From: Bradysia coprophila
Lineage: Eukaryota; Arthropoda; Insecta; Diptera; Sciaridae
DNA: 64,000 nt
Reading direction: 5' to 3'
NCBI RefSeq assembly: GCF_014529535.1
Contig: NC_050738.1
Location: 806,001-870,000 of the forward strand
Each line of letters begins with the position of its first letter. Within the stretch, counting starts at the first letter, position 1. The notes beneath the pieces are model-generated. The model worked only from the letters and a program-made list of their open reading frames with translations, was not told the DNA's origin and ran no database searches. Of the stretch, positions 1 to 12,743 are shown piece after piece. A program made the translations under genes and the position numbers.

Positions 1-641
1 CTCCTTCGTAAAGGAAAACGTCATACTACACTCGGGAAATAATTTGATATTTCGTATCACGATGAGTAAACGTACCTCGGGCTAAAGCACTTGGACACTT
101 TTACTCATTCATCTGGATACGAAAAATCAAATTCCTTCCATTGTATAGTAATATACTATTTCCTGACTAGTGTGGAAATATCGTGACTTTGTAGCGTATT
201 AACGCCATCGTTTGGGAAAAGATTTGGGAACTTATGCTGAAAAGCTTTTTTAGCGAATGTGATGCACATCCGGCTCGTTCACCTCTCATTGAAAAAAAAA
301 AAATAAATAAAAAAATTTGCTAAAAAAATGATTAATTAGCGAAACCATTAAAAATTACTATTACATGGTGATGGCTTCGAAAGCAGTGCGTCAAACATAA
401 ATAGTGCGGATTTTGACGCAAGTGACATGTAAATGACTATTTTAATCTTAGACATTTTTGACAGAAGCTATCTTCAAGGCAGAACTAATTCTTTGAATTC
501 TCGTGAAAATCAGTTTTTTTGTTCATGAAGTGTGTGAAACGTGTCACAGCTTAAAAAAAAGGTCGATATCGATGGTCCTTGTCTTTCAAACTCTTTTTAT
601 CACAGTTATAATGTTTTCACACACATAAATTTAAATGTGTA
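1..641. other. intergenic, nothing recognised
   Basis: AT-rich sequence with short homopolymer runs. I see no open frame of useful length, no paired inverted repeat and no RNA gene. Confidence 0.6.
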
Positions 642-966
642 TAGGGATGGGAGACGTTCGAAATTATCGATAATCGATTAATCATATCGTTATCGATAAT
701 TATCGAAATTCGATAATTATCAAAATATCGACATTTTGATATTTATCTGAAAATTCATGATAATATACCGATATATCGGAATATATCGATAAATATCGGA
801 TTTTCGGACCGAAATATCGATATCGAATTATCGATATCTTTATAATTAGCAAAATATCAATAATTATCGATTATCGATATTGTTTTGATAATTTTCGATA
901 AAAAAAGTTGATAATTATCGATTATCGATAATTATCGATAATCATTACCATTATCGTCCATGCCTA
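642..966. mobile_element. hAT-like non-autonomous element built of TATCGATAATTATCGA repeats
   Basis: Nearly the whole 325 bp is a degenerate array of ATTATCGATAAT-type words, themselves palindromic. The left edge reads TAGGGATGGGAGACG and the right edge, read inward on the minus strand, TAGGCATGGACGAT, a typical hAT-style terminal pair. The flanks AAATGTGT (633-640) and AAATGTAT (967-974) match at 7 of 8 positions, but the left copy is one base away from the terminus, so the duplication is only suggestive. No coding capacity. A plain low-complexity satellite is the alternative. Confidence 0.5.
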
Positions 967-1004
967 AAATGTATGAACTCAAAACTCTTCACTCTGATAT
1001 TTCT

Positions 1005-1135
1005 TCTGTTAATGCATAGTATCAGATACAAAATCTTTTACTTCATTTGTTTTAACAAACATTTTGCAATATAAGACAACGTTACCGAATGCTCATCGCG
1101 TATTTCTGTCATAGCTCTCGATAACAAATGGTCAC
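1005..1135 (-). repeat. MITE family A copy (reverse orientation, degraded)
   Basis: Contains the family words AAATCTTTTACTTCATTTGT and ATATAAGACAACG plus a decayed CGATAACAAATG end. It matches the reverse complement of the better copies at 27163-27368 and 43065-43262. Neither terminal repeat is intact. Confidence 0.6.
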
Positions 1136-4100
1136 GGTAATTGTAATTTTGTCTTCGGAATCAGAAGATCCGTTGAACAATTTACAGAAATCTCCAACAA
1201 TTATATCAACTCCGACCAAAAACCAATATATTTTCTGATTTTGTGTGTGCATTTATACATCCGAACATCTATACACACATTATACAATGTTGCTGTGTGT
1301 AAAACGGAGTGTAGTGAATTTTTCGCAGTCATCTCTTGTTTCGCATTCAATATTTACCAGCGAACATTATGTGAAACGTACACAATTTAGCCGTTGGATT
1401 CGGTAAGTCAAAACCATATACTGAAATGAAAGAAAAACAAATCGAAAAATGTCCAATTTCCTGTGTTTAGCCGTAGGAACGTTCTATGAGATTTTTCAAT
1501 AAATACAAACAAAACCTTTTATAAGTAATGTTTCTACTCTATGGCTTCGAATGCAAAAAAAAACACAAAAAGAAACCATTTCCCAACTATATAACATTAA
1601 GCACACAAAATGCTGTGCTCGTCTATAGTAACGGAATGCTTAAATATCTGGAAAAGTCTCTTCCATATCCTATGTCGTGCATCCTTTCAGAGTTTCCCTA
1701 GCAAACAAGTTTCCACTTTTCCCAAGCACAATACACATAAATGTTTACTCAAACATTCGGTTCGTGTATTTTTTTCTTCATCTTCTTCCTTCACTTCTCC
1801 CATACTTCTTCTGTCGTTTTCATTCTGTTCCATTTTCCATATCTTTTATTTTTGATGTAACTTTTATCGTCTGCAAAGAAATTGTATGAAATAGTTGAAC
1901 ATAACCGTACCATGAATTGGCCACAGTGATTTTTTTTCTACTTCTTTCTTTTGCTCTCGATTATTTTATATATTTATTATGAGTTTTCTTTGTCGATTTT
2001 TGTCGTTCTTTCTTAGAGCGTGTGTTTTCTCTACACCGTGAAGAATATGGTATACAGAGACGTTTGACAATTTTAAACAAAAACGCAAATCAGCGCGCAA
2101 AAAATACGAAAACGTCGTAAAGTGATTTAGCGAGCAATAACAGACGGGTTATTTACCTTAAGCTTATTTTCGTCAAGCTACAGACATTATAATTCGAAAT
2201 GGATCCATTTAGAGGCGTCTAGCTCGTACATAATCAAAAAAACATTTTTGTTTAGTTTAAAACTCCAACAAAGAGAAGCTTTTATAATCAGCTAATCACA
2301 TGACTCGCATATAAGCAATTTACACAAACTTTCCGAACAAACATACACCCCGACATACAACACTTATCCTGGAGATCAAACAATTCAAGCATTAAGCCCA
2401 AAATTTATTTCAGAATTAATTCAATTTCGGTCACAGCATTGTACCACACACTTATCTCTTGAAAAAGTTCTGTATAATGTAATGCACGGTGTTTGAACAA
2501 ATGAAGAAAAAAAAATTGTAAAAACTCAACAAAGGGTCAAAGATCTCATCATGAAGCACTCGCAGCAGACTATGGTGTATTTAAAAACGCAAATCTACAG
2601 AATCGGTTCCAATTTCGTTTGGTGAATCTCAATTTACATAAAATTATGGAGTCTTTCGGCGATGATCGCTTTATGAACTATAGTTTTAACAGTTAGGCTA
2701 TTAACTGTAGAGTCCTCGTGCATTCTGGGAGAAAACGTTCGAAATACTGTAAGTGTGGTCACTGACCACTGGTTGTAACATCATCAACGCCAGAATAATG
2801 ATGGACGGAAAGCGTCGATATTGTTACAATCAAGTGACATGGGTCTAGGTAAAATGTCAATTCCAGTTCACATCTTCGTTTGCAATGAAAAGCCTAACTT
2901 CATGGTAAAACGTGGTTTTGATTTCGAACAAAACGCGAAAGATTATTTCTCTTTTACAGTCGATAAGCATATAAGGTAATAACCAAATCTACTACTTCAT
3001 CGATCGATCTATTTCAAACAGATGAATACGAAATCGTTTACTTCATTGACTCTAATTTTGTCTTGTAAAATGGTCTATATGAAAGTTTGTGGTTGATTAT
3101 GATTTTGGTCGCCGTTGTCTGTAACAGATGAAATTGACATTACATTCGTTCAAATTCCCGTCTAAATCTAAGCTTTTGTACATGGAACTATGCTTCATAA
3201 CAACGTGAATTTTTTATCGCGTTTCCTGAACTAAAAATTTAATTAAATTTGAAACTTTGAACAACACGGTAGTTCTTTCATTGCTCCCATTTTCTTGCAA
3301 ACGTTACAGAAAAATAAGAAATAAGAAAATTCTTATCTTCACAAGAGTGAACTTGAAAGTAAGTCAGTCCTGTCAGTTTTCTAGCTTTTTCATTTATTTT
3401 ATAGCGAATGAGTTCATAAAAGTGAGTATATGAAACAGTCGAAGAATAAACTATAAATGTTACCCAGACCCATCTATATAATATATACACTTGGATGGTT
3501 ATATCAAACGTATCGATGTACAGAAAGTAACTGAAATGCTATTTACGAGCATTAAATAATCTTTTTGAACGTCGTTCGGTATAACTTCTTTCCGTTCATA
3601 TGTGTTACTTATATTGCAGATCAACTTAGAAAGTTTCTGTAAAAAAAAGGTTCAATATTCGAGTTATATTGGAAAAAGCGACAATGATATACTTGGCATA
3701 AAGGTAGAGTGTTTATTGTGTTTGTATTTTTAATGAGATAAATATCTGCTGCTGGAACTTTATAGACTGAGATCCTACGTACGTTTCGGTCGGTATTTCA
3801 TAGATTTACGAATTGCGACGTGTCTAAATCTATAATATAAAGTTTATGATATCAAGCCCAGACGGAAAGTCCTAGAGTTTGAAACTTGTTTTGTCACTTT
3901 CATGCGGTATTTTTTGCATGTTTAAATTTTTTGGGGCATTTGTATAACGCGGGAACATTTTTGATGCGTGAAAGAATCTGAAGGCAATAATGCCACGTAA
4001 GAAAAATTAAGACAGGAATTTCATTCCAAAGTCAATGAAGACTTAAAAATGAATTTTTTTGTCACTATACTTTCGTGTTATAATAGCATACCCAACGTTG

Positions 4101-4189
4101 CTATTTTTAACTCTGTTTTAAACTGAAAAAAAACTGAAAGAAAGTTCTAGAGATGGTGACCTGGTGGACAGTTTTAGATATGGTGACCT
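1136..4189. other. intergenic; weak MITE family A relic near 2965-3150
   Basis: No supported gene. Around 2965-3150 are faint family A words (TTTACTTCATTGACTC, then GTCGCCGTTGTCTGTAACAGATG) in reverse orientation. The small frames here are low-complexity and unsupported. Confidence 0.5.
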
Positions 4190-4676
4190 GGTGGACCATG
4201 TAAAGTAACAAATCTTTAGGATTCCATGTAAACTTTACATTGTAAAGTCCCAAAGAATCCCAAGAATCTCAAGAATCCCGAAAATCCATAAAAATACTGT
4301 AATCACGAGTCTTGAACGAGGAATTTACTTTATCCGCAGAAATCCAAAAAATCTGAAAAATGTTATCGTTATTCTTCCTCAGAAGCTGAATTCATGCAAC
4401 ACATCTCAGCAAAATAATGGAAACATTATGATCCTAAGATGTTGCTTCTTAGAATGGTTAGTCAGAAATTTCTTCAGCAAGTCTATTTCTGACGTCAAAT
4501 CTGGAAGAATGACGAAAACATTTTACTTCTCCATCGTTCTAAAACTCTTCTCAACTCAAGAACATCAGAATTTTGATCCATTTTTCAGGTTTCTGTGAGT
4601 TAATTTATGGATTTTTGGGTTTATTAAATCGACTTTATATTGGTTCCTAAAGATATGTTACTTTACATGGTCCACC
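4190..4676. mobile_element. MITE with about 40-bp inverted ends
   Basis: Left end GGTGGACCATGTAAAGTAAC is matched by the inverted right end at 4637-4676, and the pairing continues through the ATCTTTAGGA region. The interior has no coding potential. Just outside the left end, the phrase TGGTGACCTGGTGGAC occurs twice (4152-4169 and 4181-4196), a small local duplication. Confidence 0.65.
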
Positions 4677-4799
4677 AGCAGTAGAACTTTCGACTTATGA
4701 ACTTATAACCTTTACTTTATAAGGAGTCGACTTATGACTTATAACCACGTAACTTATAACTTATAAATTAGAAATTATAGGTTGACGTATAAGTTATAC

Positions 4800-5422
4800 G
4801 AGGGATTCTTTTGAAAAACAGCCTACCGAAATCGGACGCATTTTCCAGTGGACTTTTTTATATGTGCCTAGAAAGGACTTCGACCCTAGAACCCAAAACC
4901 ACTTTCAAAAAAATTCTTCGAAGCTTTTGTGACTGGTGAAAGGTGATCAAAAACCGAAAACTTGCACTTTTCTTACCAGAATTTCTCCGGGTACACGAGC
5001 CGTACAGGGTCGTGTGGGGTGTCATTAGAAAGGTAATCACATGTACTATTGAGCCGAATAGAGACCATGTACGGCTCGTGTAACTGGAGAAATATTGGTA
5101 AGAAAAGTGCAAGTTTTCTGTAGAAAACTTCAACTGCACATATTTCAGTGTGGATTAATTTTAAAACCAATGAGTCTCTATTCGGCTCAATAGTACATGA
5201 CACCCCACAAGACCATGTACGGCTCGTGTACCCGGAGAAATTTTGGTAAGAAAAGTGCAAGTTTTCGGTTTTTGATCACCTTTCACCAGTCACAAAAGCT
5301 TCGAAGAATTTTTTTGAAAGTGGTTTTGGGTTCTAGGGTCGAAGTCCTTTCTAGGCACATATAAAAAAGTCCACCGGAAAATGCGTCCGATTTCGGTAGG
5401 CTGTTTTTCAAAAGAATCCCTC
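4800..5422. mobile_element. large foldback element (about 620 bp)
   Basis: The ends are GAGGGATTCTTTTGAAAAAC and its inverse. The arms pair almost continuously for about 250 bp each, so most of the element could fold into one long hairpin. Within the arms, AAGAAAAGTGCAAGTTTTC and TACACGAGCCGTACA-type words recur in both orientations, so the arms carry secondary inverted repeats. No frame encodes a recognisable protein. Related partial copies lie at 53165-53406 and, more distantly, 62880-63190. No convincing target duplication is visible; only AC is shared at the edges. Confidence 0.75.
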
Positions 5423-6820
5423 ACGTCATTTGTGCAAACTGTCTATTGAGGATGTTCTAAGAATCGGGTAATACAGGTCACATGTTGAAATCTAGTAGAA
5501 TACATAGGTTTAGTCATCAACGTTTATGTTAATAATCGAATGAAGACCGGGACCGGGGTTCATACGTGATTTAGAATGGGAATTTTGTTGAAACCTTTAC
5601 CATGAAGAAAAGCATCTAAATGTTACGTCTAATGGTTCTTCATTGTAAGACCTAGAGTTGCAGCTTCGTGATAATCATTTAGGAATCAATCAATGGAATG
5701 ATGAAAGACTGTGACGGCGATGGACTCTCAATCTACACTGTAGATTCTACTCTACTATTGAAAAGTATAGTCACTGAAAATCTGGCTTTCTTTAAGAAAA
5801 GAATGAAAGAAAATCTGGCCCTTCAGCAAATTAATGGATAATACTTTGTAATAAACACATCACGACGCGGGAAAAAAATCTTTATTAACATCATAATTAA
5901 TTGAAAGGTCTATTCTATTCAATTTTTTTCGGTTATGCCAGGAAAAAAGAAAACTTTCTGTTAATAAAAGTCTTCAAATAAAAGGGGTAAAGAATGTTAT
6001 AAAAATTCATTATTATGAATATCCAACCTCTCGATGAGATAGACTCGTCGTTTGTTTCATTTGTAAAGCTTTCTAACTCAAGATAAGAGTCAGCATAAAT
6101 TCACTTTCCATTTTTTTTTCGTTCGCCTATACAATTTAGTCTTTTGTTAGCAAAATTTCCATTTTTTTTCCTTCTGATGTCGTTGTCGTTAATCTTTTAT
6201 TTAAAATTGAATTTTGTACGAGCATCTCATTATGATGGAAAAAGAAAGTTAAATCTGATAAAGACAATTGATTGATTAATATTATGGCGAGAGGATGCGA
6301 CAACGGCAATATTATACAAACATTCTTTAACATTCTTAATATCCGTTCACTGACATTCACTGTCATTTTGAGATGATACATCTCGTTTCCAGATTATTGA
6401 TCATGAACATAGATGCTAGCAAGTATGGACGTCGAGAGCAGATAGTCTAACGGCTCCGTGTGGTTCTACACTACAGTCTAGAGTCTTCTTGATAACGAAG
6501 ATTTATTTCGTTAATCATTTTATCACCCGACTCGTGTAGTTTAGTCATTACTTCTACTGAGTACAATTTAAGTTCATGACCCAAGAGACTTTGTTAGTCA
6601 GACACAAATAAATAATGCAACTGAAAGCGATAACGCACCAACTCTCTTGTTTACGTTCTTGATCAAGGATGTGTGTGCAATAGAATAGTATATTACTGTC
6701 TTGAAACATTTTTTGTTGAGAGGTATGGGGAGGTTGTATTTCTAACAGAAGTGGAGGAATGTATCCCACGCACCTCCACAAAAAATGTCACAGATAGACA
6801 GTACGGTACTTTGTAGTCTT
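5423..6820. other. intergenic, nothing recognised
   Basis: No supported gene or paired repeat. Several 60-80 codon frames occur, as expected by chance in AT-rich DNA. Confidence 0.5.
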
Positions 6821-6902
6821 GTGACCAGAAAATGCGAATAACCGGTTTTGAGCAAGACAGTAATGACGCATTTTCTGGCCGCAAGACAACAAAATTCGGA
6901 TT
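6821..6902. repeat. short palindromic element
   Basis: TTGTAGTCTTG...CCAGAAAATGCG pairs with CGCATTTTCTGG...CAAGACAACAA around a loop of about 25 bases. It probably belongs to the small-hairpin MITEs common in this window. No coding potential. Confidence 0.5.
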
Positions 6903-7427
6903 ATGCTAGAGCTCAATAATGGTTTTATAATAAAATCTTATCTCTTATTCTTGCACTCGTGCCACTCCACAGTTCTCAGTACTCAGTATTACGACGTGAA
7001 GAATATTTTTCTAGTAAATTCAAGTAAACACAAATATATTGAGATAGCATCTTTCATCCATTTCCGACCGTGTATTGTCTGATAAGATTACGAAGGCAAA
7101 TATTTATGGACGAACTATTTGATACAAATTGATAATCAGGTAGAACCAACGCACTTCAAGCAAAAGTGCTATTAATGACAGCTGCCAAATAGAGTACTGC
7201 TTTGAATGAAAAAAGTGTCCGAATTTTTTTACAGTGCCAAAATTTATTCGATACACTGTCCAGTTTCAGTACCCTATTTAGAGTGCCAAAGCAAAGTTTG
7301 CACTACGGACTGGTAACGAGTTAGCAAACTTGCTGATGAGTTGAAATTTCATTTCGACTATGATGCGGTAGACTTGTTCGTGTGCAAATCGGTGTAGTGT
7401 TATTAGAGCATTGTATCGAGTACCACT

Positions 7428-7534
7428 CTGCCGTAATTCGTAAGAAAAACAATTTCCAATGAAATAACAAAAGAATTATTGGAAAATCTTTTGTTATTTT
7501 CACTGGAAATTGTTGTTTATCCAAATTACGGCAG
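7428..7534. mobile_element. 107-bp hairpin MITE with CACT duplication
   Basis: The ends CTGCCGTAATT and AATTACGGCAG enclose arms containing AACAATTTCCA and AAATAACAAAAG with their inverses, around a loop near 7475-7490. It is flanked on both sides by CACT (7424-7427 and 7535-7538), consistent with a 4-bp target duplication. It lies inside a diffuse repeat beginning near 7143 whose words (AACGCACTTCAAGCAAAAG) recur at 44169. Confidence 0.65.
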
Positions 7535-8044
7535 CACTGTCGTCATGGCCTGATGAGAAATGGTATTTTTGAACTGCATATTAATACAAAACGTCGAAAG
7601 ACGTATTTAAATTTTCTCTCAGATCGAAACAGTGGTCGAATGACTTATGTTAGAGTGCCACTCATGCTAGAAGTGCTTTGCTAGAACTCAATAAACGTCA
7701 TACGTAACAAACAGTGTATTGTGTTACATGTACGCCGAAATCTGTATCAAACAGTAGAAAATATCCATGAAACAAGATGAAAAAAATTGAGAGGCAACAA
7801 GTTGCATCCACATTCACATAAGTATATGTTTGTTAGACTTTGAAGTACTAGATTTGTCATTTAGAATGGTCCGAGACTCGTGATTAAAATGAAATGAGTA
7901 AACTTGTCCCTTACTAGTATTGCGTTCTATTTGATTTGTTTGAAGATAAACAATAAAAATGCTTATCCTTATCTCTTGAATGTGGAAATATTTTCATTGG
8001 AATAATTTATTGTGATGTTAAGTAGTAGCATTACAATCACAACC

Positions 8045-9230
8045 ATGGACGACAGCACTTGGGAATTGATCGAAGACAGCCGTTTGAAGTTCGCAGGAAC
8101 AGATCCACAATTTCATAGGGTTTCAATTAAACCAGGCAGCTTTAGCGCTAAAAATCAATTGAACAATCCTGAGTGTGTGCTAGCTGCTCGGTTCCAGCAA
8201 TATTTACCGTACATTTTTAATTACGACGTTCGATCCGACGATATTTGGATCGTAACGTATCCAAGAAGTGGTAACTTGCCCCATCAAACAAGTAAATTGA
8301 ACTTTGGGTTGATGTTATATTCAATACAGGAACTACATGGACACAGGAAATGGTTTGGCTCATCAACAATGGATATGATTATCAAAAGGCACAAAATATT
8401 CCGTTGACACATCGGTCGCCAACGTTAAGAAATTTGTAGGTTTTTAATTGTGACGGTCTTGATGTGCTTTCAGTTCCATATCGTAGATGAAACTAAAGTT
8501 CCACTTTACAGGATACACGATAAACAGGAAATGAACCCAACCAATGATGACTCCGAAACCAAATTTCTTTACGGAAAAAATTGCAGTCCGCCACATCATA
8601 TAAAAAATCATTTGCCTGCCGCATTTCTACCGAGCAGTATTTGGACAGTGAAACCGAAAATTATTTACGTGGCACGTAATCCGAAAGACTCGGCCGTATC
8701 CTTTTACCATTACTACAAGATGGTCTACAAATACGACGGAACCATGGAAGATTTTCTAACTTTATTACTGGACGGTCTGACTGAGTTTGGATCACAAACA
8801 CGTCACATTTTAGATTTTTGGGATCTGCGGAATGAAGAGAACGTTCTGTTCCTAACGTATGAGGAAATGAAAAGGGATTTGAAGAAGGTTCTGCAAACTG
8901 TTGCCACATTTCTGGGAAAGACTATAACAAATACGCAGTTGGATGAGATGAACGATTATTTGCATATCAGTGCAATGAGAGATAGAGCCAGCAACATACT
9001 CAATGCAACTGAGAGAGCTGCATCGTTCAAAGATGTTCCACAACAGTGCGTGGCTTGAATCATTTACATTTTCTTGCAATGAAAACATTTCAAACCATTT
9101 CAATTTCAGATTCTTTAGACAAGGTAAATGCGGCTCCTACAAAGATGAAATGAACGAGGAAATAATTGAAAAATTCAATGAACTAATTGGAAGAGAATTG
9201 ACTGCAAATGGTTGTGATATTTATGCATAA
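8045..9230 (+). CDS. cytosolic sulfotransferase (PAPS-dependent), four exons
   Basis: Expected to transfer sulfate from PAPS to a small hydroxyl or amine substrate in the cytosol. Proposed exons are 8045-8270, 8330-8435, 8512-9045 and 9110-9230, giving about 328 residues, the normal family size. The start is the ATG in ACCATGG at 8045; an upstream ATG at 8015 is in frame. Joining exons 1 and 2 creates the 5'-phosphosulfate loop TYPRSGTTW. Exon 3 carries KNHLP with the expected catalytic His, and VARNPKDSAVSFYHYYK, the 3'-phosphate site with Arg and Ser. Exon 4 gives RQGKCGSYKDEM, equivalent to the C-terminal RKGxxGxWK PAPS motif. There is no signal peptide. Intron 2 is uncertain: the phase-consistent acceptor is at 8511, which drops 13 open codons (8474-8511). 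Substrate cannot be inferred. Confidence 0.85.
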
Positions 9231-10100
9231 ATTTTCGTTTTGATTTTAACGGTAAATTGGCATCGAGATGCAAACTTAAATTATTGGAAAACTTTATTAA
9301 ATTGGCAGACTAAATCGCTTTTAGTTTGTGTAGAACGCTAATGCGCTCGGAAAAGCTTAACTTTTTGCGCTTCTGGGGGCAGTTCATCAATTACATAACT
9401 CTGTATCAGATTGAAGGATTTTATCAAAACTATTACGTGTCACCGGACGGCTCTATTTGTTTTAAAAAGTCAAAGTTATAAACCATTATTCATCAGCGAG
9501 ATGTAAGCGATGGAATCCATTTCAAGCCTGGGCAAAAATATTTTCCTGCTGGTGACGACATCCTATTAAAGTGGAAGCAGAACTTAATGCATTAATTCGC
9601 AGAGTGATTTTCACATTGGAATCATGAATCATCCGAACTCATTCGATCTACTACAATAAAGTCAGAAGCAATCATGGGACATATTATGCCAGCAAAGAAA
9701 CTTTTGGTAATTTAAATGGTAATGCCATTGTTTATAGAATCACTGTTGCCTAATTTCTAATGTTGAATGTAAAATGCAAAGACTACGTTGCGTTTTTACC
9801 TCCTTAATAAATGGAGTCAGGTTCCTAGATGGTATTGTCATTGTATTTTCTGACGTGGATGACATACGTACTTGAAGATGATCTATAGACCAAAGAATGT
9901 ATTCTGATGTCAAGACAAAATATATCGATTCACGCTGACAAATGTTAGTTTAAAAAGTAAACATTAACTCAACCAACTTCACTCTCCTGAGCCAATAAGC
10001 CTATTTTGCTCTAGTGATTTCGGGTGAAGTTGTCTATTTATAGCTTTTCAGAGAAAGCAGTCTGTTGCCAGAAATTTGATTTTTCTTGGATCTCTAGTGA
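9231..10100. other. downstream region of the sulfotransferase, nothing else recognised
   Basis: No further exon or gene is supported. A possible AATAAA lies near 9654, too far from the stop codon to assign with confidence. Confidence 0.5.
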
Positions 10101-10104
10101 AGTG

Positions 10105-10850
10105 AAACCATCAAAAAATCCGACGGAAGTGCCAGAAGAATCATCTGTCATCCCAAATTTTAGGAACCAACCTTGGAACACCTCACTTATATCGAAAATA
10201 ACTCAAATCCATCAAAAAATACGATGAAAGTTAGGAGGTGCCAGAGGAATCATATGTCATCAAAAAATTTAGGAACCAACCTTGGAACATCTCACTCATG
10301 TCGAATATAACCCAAATCCATCAAAAAATCCGATGGAAGTTACGTAGTGCCAGAGGAATCATCTATCATCCCAAAATTTAGGAACTTACTTTGGAACATC
10401 TCACTCATGTCGAATATAACTCAAATCCATCAAAAAATCTGATGGAAGTTAGGTAGTGCTAGAGGAATCATGTGTCATATCCTAAAATTTAAGATCCAAC
10501 CTTGGAACACCTCACTTATATCGAAAATAACCCAAATCCATCAAAAAATCCGATGAAACTTAGGAAGTGCCAGAGAGCCATCCCAAAGTCTGTCATCCCA
10601 AAATTTAGGAACCAACCTTGAAACACTTCAATAATGTCGAATATATCTCAAATCCATCAAAAAAACCGATGGAAGTTAGGTAGTGTCAGAGGAATCATCT
10701 GTCATCCCAAAATTTAGGAACCAACCTTGGAACACCTCACTCATGTCGAAAATAACCCAAATCCATCAAAAAGTTCGATGGAAGTTACGAAGTGCCAGAG
10801 GAATCATCTGTCATCCCAAAATTTGGGAACACATTCAAATTGGGTTTTAT
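10105..10850. repeat. tandem repeat, unit about 110 bp, about seven copies
   Basis: The phrase GTGCCAGAGGAATCATCTGT recurs near 10129, 10240, 10349, 10456, 10567, 10682 and 10793 (spacings about 107 to 115). Each unit also has TTTAGGAACCAACCTTGGAA, CTCACTCATGTCGAATATAA and CCATCAAAAAATCCGATG. The copies differ by scattered substitutions, and the unit near 10567 has a small internal rearrangement. Frames through it produce repeated peptide phrases, but stops and phase changes argue against coding. It looks like a minisatellite. Confidence 0.9.
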
Positions 10851-12482
10851 ATGTCATTTGTATGGAGACTTACAGCTCCCAAGACATGGGTTTTTTCCAA
10901 CTTTTGAAAATTCCATTCTTATTTTTGGGCCATTATTAGCCTATAACCAAAATTTTAGGAAAATTTCTAGAAACGTTTAGGAGTTGCTGGATCCACTTTT
11001 CCATAGGAACTAACTAAGTAACTAAGTAACTAACTAAAACTAACGTAGGCGATTTCAGTTATCTGAAAAAACGAAATTTTGCTTAATTTCATACAAAAAT
11101 CAATATTTCGAAGTTCAATATCTCGGCCAATTTTGAAGCTGCAGTAACGTGTGACAGATCGTTGAACTCGTATGGATTCCTAGATTCCAGATATCCTAGT
11201 TAAGGGGTTGGTGGAGTTAAGGGGGAGAAGTCAAAAAGTTGCTGTAAATATTTTTTTTTAAAAACATTTTTGGTAGTTGACTTGCGTCACGCTCGCTTAC
11301 TAATGTGCGGGCATGATACCTATATATTTTTTGTTTCTGTGAACATACACGATGCTGTAGCTAAATTTCAAAAACGAACTTTACATGAAACAGGAAAATA
11401 ATGCGATTCAAGTGGGGAAATTGATTTCTGATTTCTTTTATAATTTATGAACACCCCCTTGTAAGCCACTGAAAGTGTTTGTGGGAATAAAATTCTTTTT
11501 TTTATGGAAATGTTAAACAAAATTAGTTTTTCTTACCACTCACTGCTCATCCATAATTCCCCTCATTACCGCATCATCTCATAGGGATTATGCTTCTTTA
11601 ATTTATTCTCCACTGCATTTCAACGATAAATATTTTTGAAATTGCATTTCCGATATGCCATTCATTCGAATAAAAATACAATATTTTCTTGTACACAAAA
11701 TGGAACTCCAGTATACGATAAACTGTCTGCTTGTTCTGTTATAACACCCCATTTCTTCTTCGTCGTTCCACAGTGAAAAGATAAAATGCAATGTTAAGAG
11801 GAGCAAAACTTAAATATTTCCTTGGAAATTTAAAAATTTATTGTACAAATCGTTTTCCGTTTTCTGCCAACTTAATTCCATTTCAAAAGTATTACAGATT
11901 GTTATGCAAATAGTCTTCCAATATGTATAAGTGCAGTACCAGCGCAAAAAAGAAAAACGAACGTTACAACAACAACAACAACAATGCAATCATACATATT
12001 ATCCATTGCCAGAGAATTATATGTTCGGTATTATTGTGTTCAACGCGCCAACGTTTACTTTTTGCCATGTGATACAGGAAGCTTGGATGCTAATCCGCCT
12101 GTGAAAACAAAATAAAAACCCAGCCACTTCCAGTCAAAAGTGAAAATAACATAAGATTGGATTGTCCAAATAGCAATGAGATCCACCAGTCTAGTGTTAA
12201 GTTAAGTTTACATAGGGAACCAGCACAATTCTGATCTACGACACAGGTCATCTTCGTCCGAATTAAAGCAAAAGTTTTAGGAGACTTTTGGTCCGTGGTT
12301 GCGACTTCGTACTAAAAAAGGTACGAAATGTACTATTTCATATCCGATTTTGTTGGTCCTACGTATGAAATAGTACATTTTGTTAGGAGTGATGAAAAGT
12401 TGAATTTTTTGGAACTAGTCGGCTCCGCCTCGTTAGGACAAGCTTACGACGTACTTTTCATCACGGGTCACAAACAACGATT
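10851..12482. other. intergenic, nothing recognised
   Basis: No supported gene. There is a short AACTAACTAAGTAACTAAGT run near 11007 and an imperfect inverted pair, CGAAATGTACTATTTCATA and its inverse, at 12324-12385. An AAC trinucleotide run lies near 11967. Confidence 0.5.
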
Positions 12483-12743
12483 TTTGTGCTTGAAAACTGA
12501 AATGGGACGAAACCACAACACCATCAACATAGAAATCACTCTACAGCCATTTCAACAACAAAGCATGCACACTTGATCGCGGTCGGAAAAATATATATGA
12601 AAATCCATTTTCGGCCGGAGAGAGCGTCCGAGAAGGTACTTTCTTGGCCGCAAATACCTCTCTCTGAGAAGTACAGAAAAATTGAACTTTTCGATCGTAG
12701 AATGTGTGTCGAAATCCGTCGAATTTCAGTCTTCAAGCACAAA
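12483..12743. repeat. inverted-repeat element (about 260 bp)
   Basis: The left end TTTGTGCTTGAAAACTGAAA is matched by TTTCAGTCTTCAAGCACAAA at the right. The middle has a second inverted pair around ATTTTCGGCC/GGCCGCAAAT. No coding potential; no clear target duplication. Confidence 0.55.

Noticed and set aside
4858..5260. Two overlapping frames of 93 and 95 codons with repeated peptide phrases
   Set aside because: They come from the inverted arms of the 4800-5422 foldback element; the shared phrases reflect the palindrome, not a protein repeat.
10105..10850. CRISPR array
   Set aside because: Repeat units are about 110 bp with no short conserved repeat separated by unique spacers, and the DNA is eukaryotic.
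10683..10980. Several overlapping frames with repeated peptide phrases near 10.0-11.0 kb
   Set aside because: They are produced by the 110-bp tandem repeat; phase shifts between units and stops rule out a repeat protein.
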